DNA of 64,000 nucleotides from an uncultured Clostridia bacterium. GTDB taxonomy: Bacteria > Bacillota > Clostridia > Oscillospirales > Ruminococcaceae. Numbering within the stretch: position 1 is the stretch's first letter; each line of letters starts with the position of its first letter. The translations under genes were made by a program, and so were the position numbers. Positions 35,051-42,371 of this stretch are shown here, one piece after another. A model generated the notes under the pieces. It worked only from the letters and a program-made list of their open reading frames with translations, was not told the origin of the DNA and searched no databases. The DNA lies in contig CALXCO010000083.1 in the NCBI GenBank assembly GCA_944386805.1, positions 1 through 64,000 on the forward strand, in the 5' to 3' direction.

Positions 35051-35430
35051 ATTTTTGGCCGGTGAGGTATGCCGGGGCCTGTTGGGGCAATGTACGGTTT
35101 GGAATGGCTGGCGGGTTCCGGTAAGGCTTGCCGTGGTGAGTTAAGGCATGGTGTGGCTGGTAAGGCGAGGTTTGGTACGGTTTGGTAAGTTGCGGTGAGG
35201 TTTGGTATGGCTGGTTAGGCGAGTTGCGGTTTGGTGTGTTCTGGTGAGTTAAGGTAAGTTTTGGCAGGCAAGGCGAGTTCCGGTTAGGCCCGTTCCGGCA
35301 AGGCGGGTTTAGGCATGGCTGGCATGGTAGGTTGAGATTAGGCCCGTTATGGTGGGTTTCGGCTTGGCTGGTAAGTTCAGGTGAGGTAAGGTTCGTTAAG
35401 GTATGCTGAGGATGGTATGGCTGGATTTAT
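35051..35430 (+). repeat. G-rich degenerate repeat with 5-base period
   Basis: About 75 units of five bases with GGT, GGC or TGG at a fixed phase (for example GGTAA GGCTT GCCGT GGTGA). The phase slips by a base a few times. The top strand is G/T-rich with few C and A. No start codon, no useful open frame and no inverted repeat are present. It fills the whole gap between two genes and ends just before the ribosome site of the next. Confidence 0.8.
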
Positions 35431-35449
35431 TTGAAAGGGGGTGAAAAAT

Positions 35450-35911
35450 ATGGTGTATGACTGGAAGCGGAATATGCCTGTGAAAGCACAAGCGGCGGGG
35501 GAATACCTTGAACAGCTTGAAAAAAAGCATGGAGAAATTACTCCAAAAATCGTGTTGGATGCTTCCCGTTCTGAAGATGCCCTTCTTCATCCATGTTTTG
35601 AATGGAATGACGGAGTGGCGGCAGAGAAGTACAGGGAAGTTCAAGCCCGGTTTTTGATTAGGAACTTGGTTGTTTCTGTGGAACGGGATGATTCACCGCC
35701 GCAAGTTGTCCGGGCCTATGTCAATGTTTCTTCTGAAATTGATGCTGGTTCTTATATTGCTGTAAAAACAGCAATGCAAAATGACGATATGAAGAACCAA
35801 GTTCTAAAGAACGCATTGAATGAGTTGAAGGCGTTTCAAAAGAAATATGCCGACCTTCAGGAATTGTCTGAAGTGTTTTCCGCTATTGATGCCCTGAAAA
35901 TGGTAATCTGA
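35450..35911 (+). CDS. Phage protein of unknown function
   Basis: 153 residues, no domain recognised. Residues 1-60 are charged and contain EYLEQLEKKHGEITPKIVLD; the C-terminal half (KNQVLKNALNELKAFQKKYAD) looks helical or coiled. ATG 35450 has AAAGGGGG 8 bases upstream. It lies directly after the repeat tract and 14 bases before the helicase gene, so a role in recombination or replication is likely but unproven. Confidence 0.65.
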   Translation: MVYDWKRNMPVKAQAAGEYLEQLEKKHGEITPKIVLDASRSEDALLHPCFEWNDGVAAEKYREVQARFLIRNLVVSVERDDSPPQVVRAYVNVSSEIDAGSYIAVKTAMQNDDMKNQVLKNALNELKAFQKKYADLQELSEVFSAIDALKMVI

Positions 35912-35925
35912 AAGAAGGTGATGCT

Positions 35926-37276
35926 ATGAAACTTTACGCCCACCAAGAAAAGGCCCTTGACCTGACGGAAGGCCACAACCGATGTGCCTATTACCTTGAT
36001 ATGGGTTTAGGTTAGCAAAACTTTTGTTGGTTCAGAGAAAATGAAGGAACTGAACACCCGGATCAATCTGGTGGTGTGTCAGTGTTCAAAGGTTCCTGAT
36101 TGGATTGAACATTTTCAGACCTATTACACCCGGAACTGTGTTTTTGATCTGACCAAACCGAAAACATTCAAATGGTTCATGGAACAGGTTCAGCACGAAG
36201 TTCCCACTTTGCTGATTGGTGTGATCAACTATGAATTGACCTTCAGGCGGAAGATTCTAAAAACCCTTTCCGGGTTCACGCTGATGCTTGATGAAAGTTC
36301 CATGATCCAGAATGAGAACGCCAAGCGGTCAAAGTTCATTCTTGGGTTGAACCCTGATAATGTGATTCTTCTTTCCGGTACACCCACGGGGGGTAAGTAT
36401 GAAAAGCTGTGGAGCCAATGCCGCCTTTTGGGATGGAACATATCAAAGGAACTGTTCTGGAAGCAGTACATTGAAACGGAATGGGTTGAAGATGATGGGT
36501 TTTGGCGGCAGAAAATCACCGGTTACAAGAATGTTGACCGGCTGAAAAAGAAGCTGGCCGATCATGGGGCCGTGTTCATGACCACCGATGATGCCGGGAT
36601 TGACCTTCCCGAAAAGACCATGATCCCGGTGAAAATGCCCCCGGCAAAGGAATATTGGAAGTTCTGGCGGGAACGGGTGGTGAGTATCAACACCACCACG
36701 CTTCAGGAATTTGAACTTGATTCAGATTTTTGGGGTTCCAATGAAGATGCCGAAAGGGAATTGATTGGTGATACCAGTTTAACCCGCCGCCTGTATGCCC
36801 GTCAGCTTTGCGGCCTGTATAACCCCCACCGTTACAAAGCCTTTAGGGAGTTGGTGGAGAGTACGGAAGATCGCCTGATTGTGTTCTATAACTTCACGGA
36901 AGAAATGGAGCGGATGAAGGGGATTGTAAAAGCCATGAACCGGCCTGTTTCCATCCTATCTGGTGAAGTGAAGGATTTGGGCGCTTACAACTTCCATTCC
37001 AATTCCGTGACTTTCATTCAGTATCAGGCCGGGGCTATGGGGGGCAACTTCCAAAAAGCCAACAAAATTATTTATTTCAGCCTTCCCCAAGGTTGGGAAC
37101 TGTGGGAGCAATCCCAAAAACGCATTCACCGGATCGGTCAAAATCGCCCTTGCTTCTATTACTGGATGATCTGTCCGGGGACGGTGGAAGAAGATATTTA
37201 TTCCACCCTTCAAATGAGAAAGGACTATAACGATGAACTGTTCAGAAAATACGAGGAAGGCCACCCAAAGGGCTAA
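35926..37276 (+). pseudogene. SNF2-type helicase, broken in its Walker A motif
   Basis: An ATG at 35926 opens KLYAHQEKALDLTEGHNRCAYYLDMGLG, then a TAG stop at 36013-36015. Removing four extra bases near 36010-36014 restores GLGKTFVGSEKM and a single 448-residue frame to 37276. Downstream SNF2 motifs are intact: MLDESSM (II), LLSGTP (III), and the C-terminal QYQAGAMGGNFQKA ... QSQKRIHRIGQ. As written, any product starting at about 36041 would lack ATP binding. Confidence 0.85.
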
Positions 37277-37823
37277 ACGGAACCAATGGTTCCGCAGAAT
37301 GTTCACCGTGGCCCTTCTGATGGGGCTGGTGGTTGGTTTCTTCCTTGGCCGGTTCACGGCCCATGCCTTCGGCAGAACTACGGTAGAGCCGGACACCGAG
37401 CCTTCCCAAACGGTTGATATTCAGCCCACCCAAACTGTGATCCCCACCCCGGAAGTTTCTTTGGAGCCTGTGGAGCCGGAACCAGTGTATTTGGGAGAAT
37501 TCAGGGTAACGGCTTACTGTGCCTGTGAAATCTGCTGTGGGCAATGGGCAGAGAACCGCCCTAATGGGATTGTGTACGGGGCTTCCGGTGAACCGCTGGT
37601 TGCTGGTGTTTCCTGTGCTTCCCCGTTGCCTTTCGGAACTGTCTTGAAGGTTGAAGGGGTTGGAACCTACATAGTACAGGACAGAACCGCTTCTTGGGTG
37701 GTGGACAAGTACGGGGAAAACCTTGTGGATATTTACTTTGACGATCACCAAGCCGCCCTTGAATTTGGGCTTCAATATCACGATGTTTACATGAAAGAAG
37801 GTGCAGACAATGACCAAATGTGA
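37233..37823 (+). CDS. Membrane-anchored 3D-domain protein
   Basis: 196 residues. A basic N-terminus and one membrane segment (VALLMGLVVGFFLGRF, about 25-40) precede a Pro/Thr/Glu-rich spacer. The 3D domain follows (FRVTAYCACEICCG, then GTVLKVEGVGTYIVQDR), with its conserved aspartates. 3D domains occur in cell-wall and resuscitation-type proteins. It overlaps the helicase end by 44 bases. Its role in the phage is unclear; wall remodelling is possible. Confidence 0.8.
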   Translation: MNCSENTRKATQRAKRNQWFRRMFTVALLMGLVVGFFLGRFTAHAFGRTTVEPDTEPSQTVDIQPTQTVIPTPEVSLEPVEPEPVYLGEFRVTAYCACEICCGQWAENRPNGIVYGASGEPLVAGVSCASPLPFGTVLKVEGVGTYIVQDRTASWVVDKYGENLVDIYFDDHQAALEFGLQYHDVYMKEGADNDQM

Positions 37824-38268
37824 AAATCCGTGTCCCTTTGGCAAGTTTGATGGGTGTTGCAATTTCTGCCCGGATCGGGCTTCCTGTGCTGATGGTTGCC
37901 CGGAAAACCCGGAGAAATGCGGACAAGCCAAGTTCGATGAAGAAGCAGGGCTTCAGGCTTTCCAGCAATCCCAGCTTGCCACCCTGAACGCTATTGCTTC
38001 GCTGACTGTCCACAAGAAGGCCATTGAAGAACAGGAAAAGGCCATGAAAGCGGCCCTGTATGATGCCATGATGAAGTTTGGAGTGAAGAAGTTTGAAAGT
38101 GATGTTCTGAACCTGACCTTGGTTGCACCAAGCAATTCCACCGCTATTGATTCCGCCAAGCTGAAGAAAAAATATCCCGCTATTGCGGCGGAATGCTCCA
38201 AACCTAATCCCAAGGCCGGTTATGTGAAAATCACCCTGAAGGATGGTGGAGCCAATGCCAAGGGATGA
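37810..38268 (+). CDS. Gp157-like phage protein with N-terminal cysteine cluster
   Basis: 152 residues. Seven or eight cysteines in the first 40 residues (CENPCPF, CCNFC, CADGC) form a likely zinc site. The helical middle (HKKAIEEQEKAMKAALYDAMMKFGVKKFES) and KAGYVKI end resemble Gp157-type proteins, which are linked to phage replication or resistance. ATG 37810 follows AGAAGG. Confidence 0.65.
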   Translation: MTKCENPCPFGKFDGCCNFCPDRASCADGCPENPEKCGQAKFDEEAGLQAFQQSQLATLNAIASLTVHKKAIEEQEKAMKAALYDAMMKFGVKKFESDVLNLTLVAPSNSTAIDSAKLKKKYPAIAAECSKPNPKAGYVKITLKDGGANAKG

Positions 38269-38527
38269 ATTTTGGGATGCCTTGAAGGAACACGCTCACC
38301 GGAACCATCAAGAACGGGTTTCCAAGAACCCTGACCGGATCGCCTATGCCATTCAGCAGTTTGAAGCTCACGGAATTGAATACCAGTTGAAGAACCCGCA
38401 GATCGGCCACTTTCATTGCTGGCGGAAGTCTGATGATCAACTGTTTCAGTTCTACGCCGGAACCGGAAAGATTCAGGGCCTTCAAACCCGTGGCATTCAC
38501 AACCTGATCAAGATATTGGAGGGGTGA
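38255..38527 (+). CDS. Small phage protein of unknown function
   Basis: 90 residues: DRIAYAIQQFEAHGIEYQLKNPQIGHFHCWRK followed by FQFYAGTGKIQG. The pattern of small conserved Firmicutes phage proteins is clear but no function is known. It overlaps the previous gene; an upstream ATG at 38243 is possible. Confidence 0.6.
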   Translation: MPRDEFWDALKEHAHRNHQERVSKNPDRIAYAIQQFEAHGIEYQLKNPQIGHFHCWRKSDDQLFQFYAGTGKIQGLQTRGIHNLIKILEG

Positions 38528-38531
38528 ACCG

Positions 38532-38750
38532 ATGGAAGATGAAATCAGACGGATGTTTCCCCCTGAAGGAAAGCACCGCCACCAGTATTTCCGGTTGGAG
38601 CGTAACGGGCTGGAAATGTGGCTTGATCTAACCGCTTTGCGCCTTTGCAATTCCAATGAAAGCGCCCCTGTTTACACGCTGGATGGTGAAAAGCTGGTGT
38701 TTGATCACTTTGAACAGGCCGGGGCGCTTCACCAAGAAGGGGTGTATTGA
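38532..38750 (+). CDS. Small phage protein of unknown function
   Basis: 72 residues; contains YFRLERNGLEMWLDLTALRL. No domain recognised. It is preceded by GGAGG and its stop overlaps the start of the nuclease gene (TGATG), so the genes are translated together. Confidence 0.6.
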   Translation: MEDEIRRMFPPEGKHRHQYFRLERNGLEMWLDLTALRLCNSNESAPVYTLDGEKLVFDHFEQAGALHQEGVY

Positions 38751-39172
38751 TGGCCGGTGAAAAGAACTTTGAAAACCGCCTGAAACGCTGGCTGGAAAGT
38801 GAAGGGATTTATCCGTTAGGGCACTCAAAAGACCAAATGCCCGTTGCCCCCTGTGGGTATTGGGAAAAGCGTTGGGGCGGCGGAAGGTATGTGAAAAGTG
38901 GCCTTCCTGATATGCGGGTTGTTGTGAATGGGATAGCCTTTGAAGTGGAACTGAAGGCCACCAACGGCACCCCTTCAGAACTTCAAAAGCGCAATATCCG
39001 CCAAATCAATAACAGCGGCGGAATAGCAATGGTGCTTTACCCGGAAGGGTTTAACACATTCAAAGCTATGATAAAGGGGGTGAAATCGTGTCCACAAGAT
39101 GTTCCCATAGCCGGGTTGAGAGTTTCAACCGTTGCCCTTTCAAATACCGGTTGCGATATATTGAGGGATTAG
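38750..39172 (+). CDS. VRR-NUC domain nuclease
   Basis: 140 residues. The PD-(D/E)xK-type core is visible: GLPDMRVVVNGIAFEVELKA, with Asp, Glu and Lys in place, then ELQKRNIRQINNSGG. VRR-NUC proteins cut branched or flap DNA in phage replication and recombination. ATG 38750 is preferred over the TTG at 38747. The 3' end overlaps the next gene by 85 bases. Confidence 0.85.
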   Translation: MAGEKNFENRLKRWLESEGIYPLGHSKDQMPVAPCGYWEKRWGGGRYVKSGLPDMRVVVNGIAFEVELKATNGTPSELQKRNIRQINNSGGIAMVLYPEGFNTFKAMIKGVKSCPQDVPIAGLRVSTVALSNTGCDILRD

Positions 39173-40971
39173 ACACCATCCCGAACACAGAGCCGGACAA
39201 CGCTTTGATTTTGGGAACGGCCCTTCACACTGGAATTGAAGAAGGCATTGATCAGGCTTTGGATTTCTACGCTTCCAGTTTCCCCATTCTGACGGATGAT
39301 CACATTCATGAAATGATGAAGCTGGAAGCCCTGATCCCCAAAGCAAAGGCCCTGTTACCACCGGGCGGAACCTTTGAACTTCCCATTGGCAATTCTGACT
39401 TCATCGGGTTCATGGATTATCTGGCCCCGGTGGATAAAGGAACCTTTGATCTGTACGACTTCAAATATTCCAGCAATTCCAAAAGCTACATGGTTTCCGG
39501 TCAGTTGCATGAATACAAGTATTTTTATGAACTGACCCACCCCGGACACCGGATCAGGAATATGTATTTTCTGTTTGTTCCCAAGGTGAAGATCAGGCAG
39601 AAGAAAACAGAAACCTTGGCCCAATTCCGGGATAGGTTGCGGGAAGCCCTGAACGGGGCTGAACCGTGGCTTGAACAGGTTCCCTTCAATCTTTACAAGG
39701 TTGTGGATTTCCTGACCGATGTAAAACACATGGTTGAAGAAACCGAATTCCCCAAGAACCCAAACCACTTTTGCGGGTGGTGTGAGTATGAAGAATATTG
39801 TCAGAAAGGATGGGATTATATGATTCTCCCCAAAAATGAACGGCGCAATTTGAACGCCACCAAGAAGAAGGTTGTGTGGATTTATGGCGCACCCTTCAGC
39901 GGCAAGACCTTCTTTGCCAACCAGTTTCCTGATCCCCTGATGCTGAATACGGATGGCAACATCAAGTTTGTTGATGCCCCCTATATCGCAATCCGGGACA
40001 CGGTGACGGTGGAAGGCCGGTTGACCAAGCGGCACTTGGCTTGGGAAGTTTTTTCCGATGCTGTGGCCGAACTGGAAAAGAAGCAGAACGATTTCAAAAC
40101 CATTGTGGTTGACCTGTTGGAAGATACCTACGAGGCTTGCCGGGTGTATATCTGTGATCGGCAGGGCTGGAAACATGAAAGTGATGATTCCTTCCGGGCT
40201 TGGGATATGGTGACTTCTGAATTCCTGAACACCATCAAGCGGCTGGTGGATTTGGACTATGAAAACATCATCCTGATCAGCCATGAGGACAGAAGCCGTG
40301 ACCTGACCCGCAAGAGTGGTGACAAGATCAGTTCTATCCGCCCGAACCTTCGGGAAAAGGTTGCTAACAAGGTTGCTGGTATGGTTGACCTTGTGGCCCG
40401 GATTGTGGCGGATGATAATGACCGGGTTCTGTCCTTCAAGACTTCGGAAGTGATCTTTGGTGGTGGGCGGCTGACTGTCCGCAATAAGGAAATCCCGCTG
40501 GATTATGAAGCCTTCTGTGAGGTCTACGAGGAAGCCAACCAGCGGGCCGCAGGAGCCATGAAACACGGCGGTAATACCCCAGCTACCCCGGCACCGGAAA
40601 CGGCTGACAGCGGTGAACAGCGGCCCACCAGAAGGGGCCGGAAGCCCAAAGAGGAAGAAGCCCCGGCCCCTGACCCGGAAGCCGTGGAAGATGCTGACCG
40701 GGCGGCGGCTGGTGATCCTGACATTCCGCAGGAACAGACCGAGCCGGAAGTCCTTCCCAAATGCCCTGACGGGGATCGGATTTTTGCCCAGCACAACGAA
40801 AACCCGGAAATCCCCCTTTGCCCCAACATTGATGCCGGCCACCATTGCCACAAAGAGGGCGGCCCCGACGCTTGCCCCCTGTGGGATCGGCCCAAGACCG
40901 AGGAACAGGAACCCACCCCTATGATGGATGTGAACCCGCCCCGGCGCACCCGGAAGAAGCGTGATGCCTGA
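39088..40971 (+). CDS. RecB/Cas4-like nuclease fused to Sak4-like ATPase
   Basis: 627 residues. Residues 1-240 are a RecB-family PD-(D/E)xK nuclease: Asp110, Asp124 and Lys126 (LYDFKYSS), with Cys16, Cys229, Cys232 and Cys238 in the 4Fe-4S pattern of AddB/Cas4. Residues 260-480 are a RecA-like ATPase (Walker A GAPFSGKT at 267-274, Walker B TIVVDLLED), like the phage recombinase Sak4. The tail (about 500-627) is Pro/Glu-rich and disordered, with a late Cys/His group. An in-frame ATG at 39820, with AAAGGA before it, could make the ATPase alone. GTG start after AAAGGGGG. Confidence 0.85.
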   Translation: MSTRCSHSRVESFNRCPFKYRLRYIEGLDTIPNTEPDNALILGTALHTGIEEGIDQALDFYASSFPILTDDHIHEMMKLEALIPKAKALLPPGGTFELPIGNSDFIGFMDYLAPVDKGTFDLYDFKYSSNSKSYMVSGQLHEYKYFYELTHPGHRIRNMYFLFVPKVKIRQKKTETLAQFRDRLREALNGAEPWLEQVPFNLYKVVDFLTDVKHMVEETEFPKNPNHFCGWCEYEEYCQKGWDYMILPKNERRNLNATKKKVVWIYGAPFSGKTFFANQFPDPLMLNTDGNIKFVDAPYIAIRDTVTVEGRLTKRHLAWEVFSDAVAELEKKQNDFKTIVVDLLEDTYEACRVYICDRQGWKHESDDSFRAWDMVTSEFLNTIKRLVDLDYENIILISHEDRSRDLTRKSGDKISSIRPNLREKVANKVAGMVDLVARIVADDNDRVLSFKTSEVIFGGGRLTVRNKEIPLDYEAFCEVYEEANQRAAGAMKHGGNTPATPAPETADSGEQRPTRRGRKPKEEEAPAPDPEAVEDADRAAAGDPDIPQEQTEPEVLPKCPDGDRIFAQHNENPEIPLCPNIDAGHHCHKEGGPDACPLWDRPKTEEQEPTPMMDVNPPRRTRKKRDA

Positions 40972-41324
40972 TGAAGATTGATCCTTGCCCTTGTGTGGTC
41001 AGCCTGAAAGATGGTTCGGTTCACACGCTGTTTGAGTTCCGCCACTTCTTGGAACTGGTGGAAGATTGCATGGGGTATGATGCCGCAAAGTGGTTGAGAA
41101 CTCATGTAGAACAGGCGGAAAAAGCCGCTGATTATACCCAAGCCAAGGTTGACACCGACTTGACCGCTTATGAAAGCGACTTGGAGAGCAACCGCAGGGC
41201 CTTTCAGGATATTCAGACGGAAGCCGCCGCAATTATGGAAGTTCTTCAAGGGAACCGGGTGAACCGTCAAAAGATCGCCCATTCCGTGAGGGAAATCGGA
41301 AAGATCATTTCCAATCAGATTTAG
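40971..41324 (+). CDS. Coiled-coil phage protein of unknown function
   Basis: 117 residues. Mostly helical, with a long charged stretch (about 40-100) likely to form a coiled coil. Its ATG overlaps the stop of the nuclease-ATPase gene (TGATGA). The stop is TAG. No domain recognised. Confidence 0.65.
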   Translation: MKIDPCPCVVSLKDGSVHTLFEFRHFLELVEDCMGYDAAKWLRTHVEQAEKAADYTQAKVDTDLTAYESDLESNRRAFQDIQTEAAAIMEVLQGNRVNRQKIAHSVREIGKIISNQI

Positions 41325-41336
41325 GAGGTAAAAACC

Positions 41337-41696
41337 ATGTGCGATTCCATGAAGAAGTTCAAAGAGGAAATGGAAAAGCGGGGCCTTTTCCGCAAACTTA
41401 CCGTTGCCGCAAACCTGATCCCCCCCCCGCCCGGTGTTGAGCCGGAAGCCCTGATTGCCATTCACAAGCTGGCCGCAAAAGAAGCCCTGACCATGTATGC
41501 CAACAAGCATGATGATTTCTGTGACCTGATGGCAGAAGCGGCCTTCGACAACCTGTTTGACACCATTCTGACGGATGATTTGTTCAAGCCGGTTGAGGGG
41601 TTCACCCCTACTGACGAGGAACGGGCCAAAATGGAGGAAGCGGAAAAAACTGCTAAAGCCCTTTCCGGCCTGTTCAACATTCTGAAGCGTTTCTAA
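41337..41696 (+). CDS. Phage protein of unknown function
   Basis: 119 residues, helical and acidic at the C-terminus (EERAKMEEAEKTAKALSGL). A C9 run (41420-41428) encodes part of IPPPPG; the frame stays open across it. AGGAGG precedes the start. No domain recognised. Confidence 0.6.
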   Translation: MCDSMKKFKEEMEKRGLFRKLTVAANLIPPPPGVEPEALIAIHKLAAKEALTMYANKHDDFCDLMAEAAFDNLFDTILTDDLFKPVEGFTPTDEERAKMEEAEKTAKALSGLFNILKRF

Positions 41697-41722
41697 AAAT
41701 TACATTTTGGAGGTAAAAAACT

Positions 41723-42193
41723 ATGGCTATTGACTTTGATAAGATTGATCGTTCTGTTGATCTGAAGGGCCTTCAGGCCGATGTGGAGGAAGCCAAGAAG
41801 AACGGCGGCGGGGATTTCCCCACCATTCCCGCTGGCAAGTATGAAGCGAGGGTGGAAACCTTGGAGATCAAGGGAACCAAGGCAGACCCCAACCGCCCCA
41901 TGCTGGCTGTGTCTTTCAAGATTCTGTCCGGTGAGTATAAGAACCAGCGGATCTTCATGAACCGGGTTCTGTACGGCACCAAGAACGATAAGAACATGAT
42001 CGCTTCCGCTATGGGCTTCCTTGACAAGCTGGATTCCGGGGTTCCTGTCAGCTTCACCAGCTACAAGCAGTTTGCCCAGCTTGTCTTGGACATTGCGGAA
42101 GCCATTGATGGGAAGCTGGAATATGCGATTGATTACGATGATACCCGCTTCAATTCCGTTTCCATTGATGAAGTTTTTGAAGTTGAGGATTGA
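41723..42193 (+). CDS. DUF669 protein, probable single-strand DNA-binding
   Basis: 156 residues. The DUF669 pattern is clear: IPAGKYEARVETLEIKGTK, then LAVSFKILSGEYKNQRIFMNRVL, an OB-fold-like beta core. These proteins sit in phage replication modules and act like single-strand DNA-binding proteins. TTGGAGG precedes the start. It lies between the Sak4-like ATPase and the polymerase, as expected for an annealing/replication partner. Confidence 0.8.
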   Translation: MAIDFDKIDRSVDLKGLQADVEEAKKNGGGDFPTIPAGKYEARVETLEIKGTKADPNRPMLAVSFKILSGEYKNQRIFMNRVLYGTKNDKNMIASAMGFLDKLDSGVPVSFTSYKQFAQLVLDIAEAIDGKLEYAIDYDDTRFNSVSIDEVFEVED

Positions 42194-42218
42194 AAAACCC
42201 CCTGTGATTTTTTATAAT

Positions 42219-42241
42219 CAAATCGAGCACTATATGTACTC
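42219..42241. promoter_or_regulatory. Distal operator-like repeat before the polymerase gene
   Basis: CAAATCGAGCACTATATGT (42219-42237) continues to ACTC. It is identical over 19 bases to the site at 32855-32873. A TATAAT-like box stands just upstream (42213-42218). A CCGGGGC / GCCCCGG hairpin follows at about 42268. The gap 42194-42371 holds no gene. Confidence 0.5.
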
Positions 42242-42371
42242 GAATGGCAGTTTTGAACCTTAACTTTCAAAAATGCCGGGGCAAGCGCCCCGGTTGGCCC
42301 CAAGGTGAAGCCTTCCCGTGGCGGGGCTGTTTTCACCAATTCACCAAGAATTTCAGAAAGTGGGTGACACG

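Noticed and set aside
35051..35430. CRISPR array or tandem-repeat microsatellite
   Set aside because: No constant repeat of 23-40 bases and no spacers. Units are degenerate pentamers, so neither label fits.
39088..39900. A CRISPR adaptation Cas4
   Set aside because: The nuclease resembles Cas4/AddB in its cysteines, but no cas genes or array are near and the neighbours are phage replication genes.
41420..41428. Frameshift at the C9 run in the 41337-41696 gene
   Set aside because: The frame stays open and looks consistent on both sides of the run.
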